In this document: one piece after another, positions 1 to 5,856 of the stretch
Numbering within the stretch: position 1 is the first letter of the stretch
How the letters are laid out: each line of letters begins with the position of its first letter
Origin: Lachnospiraceae bacterium
GTDB taxonomy: Bacteria > Bacillota > Clostridia > Lachnospirales > Lachnospiraceae
Reading direction: 5' to 3'
NCBI GenBank assembly: GCA_021204285.1
Contig: JAJPZP010000207.1
Coordinates: forward strand, 2,624-10,642
DNA: 8,019 nucleotides
Translations under genes and position numbers: made by a program
The notes under the pieces: model-generated
What the model saw: only the letters and a program-made list of their open reading frames with translations
Told to the model about the DNA's origin: nothing
Databases searched by the model: none

Positions 1-435
1 GAGGATGTCGGCCTGGCGGTTGAAAAATTTAAAAACGGAGCGGTGGCGACGATTGAGGGGACGACGAATGTCTACCCGCAGAATCTGGAGGAGACGCTTT
101 ATCTCTTCGGCGAGAAGGGCACGGTGAAACTCGGCGGAACATCCACAAATAATATCGACGTCTGGGACTTTGCCGACGAGAAAGCCGGGGACGCGGAGAA
201 TAAGAATCTGAAAGAGGCGACGAGCAACGTCTACGGAAACGGTCACACGAGCCTTTACGCGGACGTGATCGACGCGATCAAAAATGACCGGAAGCCTTAT
301 GTGGACGCCGTAGCGGGACGGAACGCGCTTGAGATGGTGCTCGCGATCTACAAGAGCCAGAAGGAGGGCGTGCCGGTGAAGCTGCCGCTTAAAGATTTCC
401 GGAGCACGGATATGGTCGGAGAGTTTGATGCCTGA
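1..435 (+). CDS. Gfo/Idh/MocA oxidoreductase, WlbA/WbpB-like UDP-sugar 3-dehydrogenase (C-terminal part, 5' end outside window)
   Basis: The reading frame is open from base 1 and ends at TGA 433-435, giving 144 residues of a protein that starts upstream. The NAD-binding Rossmann half is missing; what remains is the C-terminal alpha/beta substrate domain. The stretch NVYPQNLEETLYLFGEKG, followed by KLGG and later by GHTSLYADVIDAIKNDRKPY and AGRNALE, is typical of the WlbA/WbpB branch of the Gfo/Idh/MocA family. Known members oxidise C3 of UDP-GlcNAc-uronic acid with NAD+, giving the 3-keto sugar that a WbpE/WlbC aminotransferase then aminates. Exactly such an aminotransferase lies downstream at 5857-6993, which supports the assignment. 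The exact sugar (uronate or not) cannot be read from this fragment. The next gene starts 14 bases after the stop, so the two are probably co-transcribed. Confidence 0.85.
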   Translation, partial: EDVGLAVEKFKNGAVATIEGTTNVYPQNLEETLYLFGEKGTVKLGGTSTNNIDVWDFADEKAGDAENKNLKEATSNVYGNGHTSLYADVIDAIKNDRKPYVDAVAGRNALEMVLAIYKSQKEGVPVKLPLKDFRSTDMVGEFDA

Positions 436-449
436 ACGGGAGGCTGTTC

Positions 450-1358
450 ATGTTTAAAATAGGAGAGATAAGAGCCTGCGAGCTGGCCGGGAAGGAATTC
501 CCCGAGCTCACCGGACGGGAATTTAAGATATACGGCGTCTCCGACCCGGAAGCGCCGGAGAGTAACAGCATCATCTATGCGCGGACGGACGTGAGCGGAG
601 ACTACGCGGGCGTACGGGAGAGTATTTTTGTGACAAAGACGGATGTGGAGCTGCCGGGGCTGCCCGAATCCTGCGTGCAGATCCGTGCGCAGATGCAGAA
701 GAGCATGTACGGCGTGCTGCTTGAACACTTTCGCGCGCTGCTGCCGAAGCCTGTACTGCAGCAGCGGGACGGTAGTTTCCTGAGTGAGGATCTGAGGCTT
801 GGTGCGAACGTATCGATCGCGCCCTTCTGCGTGATCGGCGCGGACGTCGTGATCGGCGACAACTGCCGGATCGGCGCGGGGACGGTGATCAAGGATCATG
901 TGCGTATTGGAAATAATGTAGAGATTCAGGAGCACTGTCTGATCGGCGTGGATGATCTCGATACCTATCGCCTGGACGACGAGGTGTGCCGCGATCTGCC
1001 GCATTTGGCGGGAACGGTCATTGAAGACGGCTGCCTTCTGCTGGCCGGATCGGTGCTGGCCGCCGGAGATTCGCGCACAACCGTGCTTGGCAGGAGCTCC
1101 GTGATCGGACTTTTGGGCGATGTCGGCCATAACTGTGTGGTTGGCGCACACAGCTCGATCGGTGGAAAGTCGAGTATTTCCGGACACTGTGACCTCGGGG
1201 AACATGTCTATATTGCGCCGATGGCGGTGACGACGAACCGGATGTGTGTGGGCGACCGCGCCTATCTTGGCATCGGCGCGACTGCGATCCGGGACATTCC
1301 CGCGGATGAAAAACAGTTCGGAAATCCTGCCCGGAAGGTGCTGGAGAAGAAGGGTTAA
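450..1358 (+). CDS. LpxD-like left-handed beta-helix N-acyltransferase, probably sugar-amine acylation
   Basis: This 302-residue protein has the two-part build of LpxD. Residues 1 to about 105 resemble the LpxD N-terminal domain. From about residue 115 onward there are repeated hexapeptides (VVIGDN, RIGAGT, VRIGNN and similar) forming a left-handed beta-helix. The segment from about residue 184 follows the LpxD plan (DLPHLAGTVIEDG, then VLGRSSVIG), and VGHNCVVGAH places His227 where LpxD has its catalytic histidine. The end (GNPARKVLEKKG) lacks the long C-terminal helices of Gram-negative LpxD and resembles small sugar acetyltransferases. LpxD proteins move an acyl group from acyl-ACP to the amine of a UDP-sugar in the cytoplasm. 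With an ACP and an aminotransferase in the same operon, N-acylation of a UDP-3-amino sugar is the likely role, rather than lipid A synthesis. The start at 450 has GGGAGG at 438-443, 6 bases upstream. Confidence 0.85.
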   Translation: MFKIGEIRACELAGKEFPELTGREFKIYGVSDPEAPESNSIIYARTDVSGDYAGVRESIFVTKTDVELPGLPESCVQIRAQMQKSMYGVLLEHFRALLPKPVLQQRDGSFLSEDLRLGANVSIAPFCVIGADVVIGDNCRIGAGTVIKDHVRIGNNVEIQEHCLIGVDDLDTYRLDDEVCRDLPHLAGTVIEDGCLLLAGSVLAAGDSRTTVLGRSSVIGLLGDVGHNCVVGAHSSIGGKSSISGHCDLGEHVYIAPMAVTTNRMCVGDRAYLGIGATAIRDIPADEKQFGNPARKVLEKKG

Positions 1359-1361
1359 TTT

Positions 1362-2870
1362 ATGGTTCAGAATGTACTGGAATATCTCGAGGGCAGCGCG
1401 ACAGACTGTCCGGAGAAAATTGCCTTTGAGGATGCGGAGCGAAGCTTCACCTATGCGCAGGTGCTGGCGGACGCGCGGCGAATCGGCAGCGGGCTCGCGC
1501 ATGAACTGCCGCAGAACGCGCCGGTGCCGGTGTTGATGGAGAAGGAAGCCTTTACGCTGAACGTGTTTCTGGGGGCAGTCTGTGCGGGCTGCTTTTATAC
1601 GTTGGTGGAGCCGGAGCAGCCGGCAGAACGGATTCTGTCAATTCTGCGGACGCTGGAGGCAGGACTGCTCGTCACCGATCGGGAGCTTCTCGCGAAGGTT
1701 GAGAAAATCGGTTTTGAGGGTAAAATTCTGCTGGCGGAGGAACTCGCGGCGGCGGAGCCGGATGAGGAGCTGCTCGCGGAGCGCAGGCGGAATTTCTGCG
1801 ACGTCGACCCTCTGTATACCAATTTCACTTCCGGTTCGACCGGCGTGCCCAAGGGGGTTGTCGTTTCCCATCGTTCGGTGATTGATTTCACGGAGCATTT
1901 TACCCGCATTTTTGGTTTCAGTCGCAGTGATGTGATCGGAAATCAGGCGCCCTTCGATTTTGACGTGTCAGTCAAGGATATTTATCCGGCGCTGAAGACC
2001 GGGGCCACGCTCGAGGTAATTCCGAAGAAATATTTCTCAATTCCCAAAAAACTGATCGATTTCCTCGATGAGCGGCAGGTGACCAGTCTTACCTGGGCGG
2101 TGTCTGCGCTGTGCGTGATTTCACTTTTGAAGGGGTTTCGCTATAAAGTGCCGGGGAGCATAAGGAGAGTGCTGTTCAGCGGCGAAGTTATGCCGGTGAA
2201 GCAGCTGAATTACTGGCGGACTTATCTGCCGGATGCGCTCTATGCGAATCTCTATGGGCCAACGGAGATTACCTGCAACTGCACGTATTATATCATAGAC
2301 AGAACATTTTCAGAGGAGGAGAGTATCCCGATCGGAAGAGCATTTCCGAACGAACGGGTCTTTCTGCTGGACGAGGAGGACGCTCTCGTGACAGAGGCCG
2401 GAAAGCTCGGGGAAATCTGCGTGTCCGGCACAGCGCTGGCGCTCGGTTACTATCGGGAGCAGGATAAGACGGCTGCGGCCTTCGTGCAGAACCCGCTGCA
2501 TACACGTTATCAGGAGATGATCTACCGCACCGGCGACCTCGGGCGCTATGGCGGGGATGGGGAGCTCTATTATGTGACGCGCAAGGATTTTCAGATCAAG
2601 CATATGGGGCATCGGATCGAGCTCGGTGAGATCGAGACGGCCCTGCAGGCACTTCCCGGGATTGCGCGGGCCTGCTGCGTTTACGATGAGCCGAATACGC
2701 GGATCGTTGCTTTTTATGTCGGAGAACCGGACGCGAAGGAGATCATCACGCAGTTGACAGAACGGCTTCCGCGGTTTATGATTCCCAGTATATTCCGGCG
2801 TGTGGAGGCGATGCCGCTCACGAAGAACGGCAAGATCGACCGGAAGGCACTGATGATACAACTCGGATGA
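1362..2870 (+). CDS. stand-alone amino-acid adenylating enzyme (DltA/NRPS A-domain-like AMP-forming ligase)
   Basis: This 502-residue protein is a complete ANL-superfamily adenylation domain with no fused carrier or condensation domain, the length of DltA. Core motifs are in order: A3 TSGSTGVPKG (156-165), A4 around FDFDVSVKDIY (198-208), A5 NLYGPTE (296-302), A7 YRTGDLGRY (388-396), A8 GHRIELGEIE (416-425) and A10 NGKIDRKAL (489-497) with the catalytic lysine Lys491. Asp201 aligns with the Asp that binds the substrate amino group in GrsA and DltA, which points to an amino acid or amino acid-like acid as substrate. It should form the aminoacyl-AMP and load the phosphopantetheine thiol of the ACP at 5625-5855. 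The gene begins 3 bases after the acyltransferase stop, with GAAGGG at 1349-1354 as a moderate ribosome site. It ends with an ATGA overlapping a possible decarboxylase start. It is probably not true DltA, because dltB and dltD are absent here. Confidence 0.88.
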   Translation: MVQNVLEYLEGSATDCPEKIAFEDAERSFTYAQVLADARRIGSGLAHELPQNAPVPVLMEKEAFTLNVFLGAVCAGCFYTLVEPEQPAERILSILRTLEAGLLVTDRELLAKVEKIGFEGKILLAEELAAAEPDEELLAERRRNFCDVDPLYTNFTSGSTGVPKGVVVSHRSVIDFTEHFTRIFGFSRSDVIGNQAPFDFDVSVKDIYPALKTGATLEVIPKKYFSIPKKLIDFLDERQVTSLTWAVSALCVISLLKGFRYKVPGSIRRVLFSGEVMPVKQLNYWRTYLPDALYANLYGPTEITCNCTYYIIDRTFSEEESIPIGRAFPNERVFLLDEEDALVTEAGKLGEICVSGTALALGYYREQDKTAAAFVQNPLHTRYQEMIYRTGDLGRYGGDGELYYVTRKDFQIKHMGHRIELGEIETALQALPGIARACCVYDEPNTRIVAFYVGEPDAKEIITQLTERLPRFMIPSIFRRVEAMPLTKNGKIDRKALMIQLG

Positions 2871-2872
2871 AA

Positions 2873-2878
2873 AAGGAG
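2873..2878 (+). promoter_or_regulatory. Ribosome binding site that favours the start at 2885
   Basis: AAGGAG lies 6 bases before the ATG at 2885. The earlier in-frame ATG at 2867 overlaps the upstream stop (ATGA) but has no purine-rich site before it. The downstream start is therefore preferred for the decarboxylase. Confidence 0.6.
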
Positions 2879-2884
2879 CTTACG

Positions 2885-4042
2885 ATGGACGGAATAAAGC
2901 TTTCAGAACTGGTAAAGACGATCGGGACGCCTTCCTATGTGTTTGACGTGGATATTTTACAGGAGCGTGTGCGGAGGGTTTCGCAGAAGCTGGCACCGGC
3001 GAAGCTGTGCTATGCGATCAAGGCAAATCCTTTTCTCATAAAGGCGATGGACGCGCTGACAGATCGCTATGAGGTCTGTTCCCCGGGTGAATTTCATATC
3101 TGTGTGAAAAACGGACTGGATATGGAGAAGATCGTGTTGTCCGGCGTTTACAAGACGGAAGCGGATGTTCGTTATGCGATGGAGCAGGGAGTATGGCACT
3201 ATACCGCAGAGTCGGTGAACCAGTTCCGGTTCGTGCAGCGCTGTGCGGATGAGTCTGGCAAAAAAGTGGACATTCTGCTGCGCGTGACGGGCGGCAGCCA
3301 GTTCGGCATGAGCGAGGAGGACGTCCGGACGCTGGTCCGGGAGCCGCATCCCGGCCTGGAGATCGCGGGTCTGCAGTATTTCACGGGAACGCAGAAGAAG
3401 CAGATCAAAAAGATCGCAGCGGAGCTTTCGTACATCGAGGATTTCATCCGGCGGCTTCAGAAGGAGGAGGGCTTCGTCGCGCGGACGCTGGAATTCGGGC
3501 CGGGGCTTGGCGTGCCCTACTTCACGAAAGATGATTTCGAGGAGGACGAGCGGCTGCTGGACGAGTTTGCGGCGCTCTTTAAGGAGGAGCGGCCTTATGA
3601 GCTGGTCTTCGAGATGGGGCGTTATCTCGTTGCCTCCTGTGGTTATTACATGACGAAGTTTGTGGACCAGAAGCGGAATGAGGCGGTGAATGTCCTGATC
3701 GCGGACGGCGGCATTCACCATGTCAATTACTATGGACAGAATATGGCGATGAAGACGCCGGTTCTTTCCTTCTTCCCGCAGCATCCGCTGGAAGGGGAAG
3801 AAGAAGAGTGGACGGTATACGGTTCCCTCTGTACGACGGCGGATATCCTGCTGAAACGCCTGCCGCTTACGGATGCGAGGGTTGGCGATTATCTGGTTTT
3901 TCACAATATCGGCGCCTACTCGGTGACGGAGGGAATTTACCTTTTCCTGAGCCGCGATATGCCGAAGATTTATCTGTACAGTGAAGCGGCTGGTCTTAAA
4001 CTGATCCGGGACGCGCTGGAAACATGGAAGCTCAATTCATAA
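2885..4042 (+). CDS. PLP-dependent fold-type III amino-acid decarboxylase (DapDC/ODC/BtrK-like)
   Basis: From the preferred start at 2885 the protein has 385 residues; a start at 2867 would add six (MKKELT). Residue numbers here count from 2885. The N-terminal TIM barrel carries the PLP lysine in YAIKANP (Lys46). EFGPGLG (203-209) matches the glycine-rich phosphate loop, and FEMGR (242-246) the usual EPGR. The beta domain has YGSLCTTAD (312-320) with the Cys that acts across the dimer interface (Cys316), and HNIGAYS (340-346) with the conserved Tyr. The family removes the alpha-carboxyl of Lys, Orn, Arg or diaminopimelate; BtrK does so on glutamyl-carrier protein. Set beside an adenylating enzyme and an ACP, this enzyme most likely makes a decarboxylated amino acid for carrier loading, or acts on the loaded acyl group. 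The His found in the GLHxHxGSQ element of many relatives is replaced: here GLQYFTGTQ. The substrate is unknown. Confidence 0.87.
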   Translation: MDGIKLSELVKTIGTPSYVFDVDILQERVRRVSQKLAPAKLCYAIKANPFLIKAMDALTDRYEVCSPGEFHICVKNGLDMEKIVLSGVYKTEADVRYAMEQGVWHYTAESVNQFRFVQRCADESGKKVDILLRVTGGSQFGMSEEDVRTLVREPHPGLEIAGLQYFTGTQKKQIKKIAAELSYIEDFIRRLQKEEGFVARTLEFGPGLGVPYFTKDDFEEDERLLDEFAALFKEERPYELVFEMGRYLVASCGYYMTKFVDQKRNEAVNVLIADGGIHHVNYYGQNMAMKTPVLSFFPQHPLEGEEEEWTVYGSLCTTADILLKRLPLTDARVGDYLVFHNIGAYSVTEGIYLFLSRDMPKIYLYSEAAGLKLIRDALETWKLNS

Positions 4043-4060
4043 GAGAAGGATACAGGAGTA

Positions 4061-5608
4061 ATGCTGGAAAAAGAACGTCTGGAAAGATATAAGATCATTT
4101 TGCTGAGCGCACTTCTCTGGGGATTTTGTGCGCATGGGATGATGCTTTTTAATAAGTATTCCTTTCATGACGACTCCTCACTGTTCACCCTGGGGGGAAC
4201 CTATTATCTGGGAAGATGGATGCTGGGGATACTCGGCGATCTGAGCACCTGGCTCTTTGGAAGCACCTATTACAGCCTGCCGCTGTTTAACGGAATTCTG
4301 ACGATCCTGTTTATCGCGCTGTGCGCGATGCTGCTGGCAGACCTGTTTCAGATAAAGAACCGCTGGCTGCTGGTGGTGCTGTCCGGCGTCATGGTCGTAT
4401 TTCCGACGATCACCAGCGGTTTCGGCTATATGTTTACCATGCCTTATTATTTCCTGGGTACCCTGCTGGGTGTGCTTGGCGCATGCCTCTCCTGCAGGAC
4501 AAAGAAATGGTACCTGTATCTGCCGGGGCTTCTTCTGATGGCCTGCGGGGTTGGCACCTATCAGGCTATGATACCGGTGTTTGTCAGCATCATCCTGTTC
4601 TACGCGTTGATGGAGACGGCGAGGAAAGAGGATACCGGGTGGAAGGAGTTTTTCCGGATTGCCGGTAAGAGCATCGTTTCCTGCGCGGGCTTTATGGCGA
4701 TTTACTTCGTGATTATGAATCTGTCGCTTGTGATCACGGGCAACCGGCTTTCGGATTATCAGGGTATCAGCACGATGGGAGCGACTTCCATAAAGGGCTA
4801 TATCAGAAGAGTGCTTGTCGCTTACCGGGAATTTTTCCTGCCCACGGACAGAGTGAGCGGGAACATGTATCCTTTTTCGACGGATATTGTATATCGGCTT
4901 TTCCTTATTCTGGCACTGATTGGAACCGCGAACCTGTTATACCGCAGCTGGAAAAAGAGCCGGCCGCTCTGCCTGCAGGTGCTGGTGTTTGCGGCCTGTA
5001 TTCCGCTGGCCGTGAATTTTATCTATGTCATGTGCACCTTTGAGCAGGTGGACTCGCTCATGACGTATGGAGAAGTCATGTTCTATGTCTATTTTGCATG
5101 GCTTGTGGAGGCCGGGTTCCTGCCGGAACTTCCCATCCGGAAAATCGGTGAGAAGGCGCGCTGCGCGCTGCCGGCGATTGGTCTGGGCCTGCTTCTGCTG
5201 CTGAATGTGATGTATATTCGCTTTGACAATATCTGCTATCTCAAGGCGGAGGTCATGCAGTCGGAAGGCATCAGCTACTTTACCATGCTGGCTACGCAGA
5301 TCAAGAGCGTGGAGGGTTTCACGGATGAGACGCCGGTCGTGTACGTGAATGAATTCGCGAAATACGACTATACATCCGGCAGTATCAGCCTCCAGGAATT
5401 TAAGGAGATCGAGATCGTGCCCTACGACAGCAGCAGTATTTTAAATAACTATGCCTGGCGCATTACGATGAAGATCTGGTGCAATTTTGACCCGGAGACA
5501 CTGGATGCCTCAGAGTATGAGGAGCTTCCGGAAGTTCAGGAGATGCCGTGTTACCCGGATTCCGGATCCATTCAGATGATCGACGGCGTCATTGAGGTCA
5601 AGTTTTAG
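4061..5608 (+). CDS. GtrII-like polytopic membrane glycosyltransferase (GT-C type)
   Basis: This 515-residue membrane protein has about ten hydrophobic spans, at roughly residues 11-30, 74-95, 102-117, 129-145, 152-166, 168-185, 203-224, 276-294, 303-325 and 335-352, with a further span at 368-386. A soluble tail of about 125 residues follows. Between the first two spans is FHDDSSLFTLGGTYYLGRW, with an acidic pair (Asp37, Asp38) in the first outer loop. This is the pattern of the GtrII glucosyltransferase family and of GT-C enzymes in general. Such enzymes add a sugar from a polyprenyl-phosphate donor to a glycan on the outer face of the membrane. Here it probably decorates or extends the surface glycan that this operon builds. 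The stop of the decarboxylase is 18 bases upstream. GAAGGA (4045-4050) is the better-spaced ribosome site, since AGGAG at 4054-4058 is only 2 bases from the ATG. A Wzy-like role cannot be excluded. Confidence 0.75.
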   Translation: MLEKERLERYKIILLSALLWGFCAHGMMLFNKYSFHDDSSLFTLGGTYYLGRWMLGILGDLSTWLFGSTYYSLPLFNGILTILFIALCAMLLADLFQIKNRWLLVVLSGVMVVFPTITSGFGYMFTMPYYFLGTLLGVLGACLSCRTKKWYLYLPGLLLMACGVGTYQAMIPVFVSIILFYALMETARKEDTGWKEFFRIAGKSIVSCAGFMAIYFVIMNLSLVITGNRLSDYQGISTMGATSIKGYIRRVLVAYREFFLPTDRVSGNMYPFSTDIVYRLFLILALIGTANLLYRSWKKSRPLCLQVLVFAACIPLAVNFIYVMCTFEQVDSLMTYGEVMFYVYFAWLVEAGFLPELPIRKIGEKARCALPAIGLGLLLLLNVMYIRFDNICYLKAEVMQSEGISYFTMLATQIKSVEGFTDETPVVYVNEFAKYDYTSGSISLQEFKEIEIVPYDSSSILNNYAWRITMKIWCNFDPETLDASEYEELPEVQEMPCYPDSGSIQMIDGVIEVKF

Positions 5609-5614
5609 AGGAGG
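5609..5614 (+). promoter_or_regulatory. Ribosome binding site of the carrier-protein gene
   Basis: A perfect AGGAGG follows directly on the stop codon of the membrane glycosyltransferase and lies 10 bases before ATG 5625. An ATG at 5615 is in another frame and too close to the site. This suggests strong translation of the carrier, as expected for a protein needed in excess over its enzymes. Confidence 0.55.
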
Positions 5615-5624
5615 ATGAAAAGGA

Positions 5625-5855
5625 ATGAAGGAACTGATGGAGCTGCTGGCTGAGCTGAAGCCGGAGATTGATTTTGAGACGGAAAATGAGCTGATCGATG
5701 GCGGCGCGCTTTCCTCCTTCGATGTTATTACGCTGATCGCGGAGCTGGAGGAGCGTTATGAGGTGGAAATTCCGGCGGAGGAGTTTGTGCCGGAGAATTT
5801 CAACTCGGCCATGGGCATCTGGAAGCTTATCGAACAGCTAAAGGAGGAAGTATAG
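5625..5855 (+). CDS. acyl carrier protein (phosphopantetheine-binding)
   Basis: This small acidic protein of 76 residues has the size and helix pattern of a stand-alone ACP or DltC. The prosthetic-group site is in LIDGGALSSFDVITLI; by alignment with the usual D-S-x-D/E motif, Ser31 would carry 4'-phosphopantetheine. The residue just before it is Ser30 instead of the usual Asp. Helix II continues through ELEERYEVEIP, and the ending VPENFNSAMGIWKLIEQL is the usual third and fourth helix of carriers of this kind in Clostridia. It probably receives the amino acid (or its decarboxylated form) from the adenylating enzyme at 1362-2870 and presents it to the LpxD-like acyltransferase at 450-1358. It needs a phosphopantetheinyl transferase, which is not in the window. 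Housekeeping AcpP is unlikely, because there are no fab genes nearby and the motif differs from DSL. Confidence 0.88.
   Translation: MKELMELLAELKPEIDFETENELIDGGALSSFDVITLIAELEERYEVEIPAEEFVPENFNSAMGIWKLIEQLKEEV
5841..5847 (+). promoter_or_regulatory. Ribosome binding site inside the end of the carrier-protein gene
   Basis: AAGGAGG lies within the last codons of the carrier gene (the Lys-Glu-Glu codons) and 9 bases before ATG 5857. The stop TAG 5853-5855 and the next start are separated by one base, so translation of the aminotransferase is probably coupled to that of the carrier. Confidence 0.6.
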
Positions 5856-5856
5856 G

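Noticed and set aside
450..1358. Lipid A biosynthesis (true lpxD)
   Set aside because: There are no other lpx or fabZ genes nearby, the C-terminus is shortened, and the context and signals suggest a Gram-positive surface-glycan operon.
348..1502. 384-codon open frame on the minus strand across three genes
   Set aside because: It is antisense to three well-supported genes. Its Arg/His-rich product has no recognisable motif, and long antisense frames are expected in G+C-rich coding DNA.
1362..2870. Reading the adenylating enzyme and the ACP as DltA and DltC of lipoteichoic acid D-alanylation
   Set aside because: No dltB or dltD is present, and the neighbours are sugar-nucleotide and decarboxylase genes. 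The resemblance is to the wider family, not proof of D-alanine transfer.
2867..2884. ATG at 2867 as the decarboxylase start
   Set aside because: It has ATGA overlap with the upstream stop but no ribosome site, while ATG 2885 has AAGGAG at ideal spacing. The six extra residues carry no family motif. Translational coupling from 2867 remains possible.
2957..3904. 315-codon minus-strand frame inside the decarboxylase gene
   Set aside because: The sense strand encodes all decarboxylase motifs in one frame. The antisense product is low in motif content and has no convincing ribosome site.
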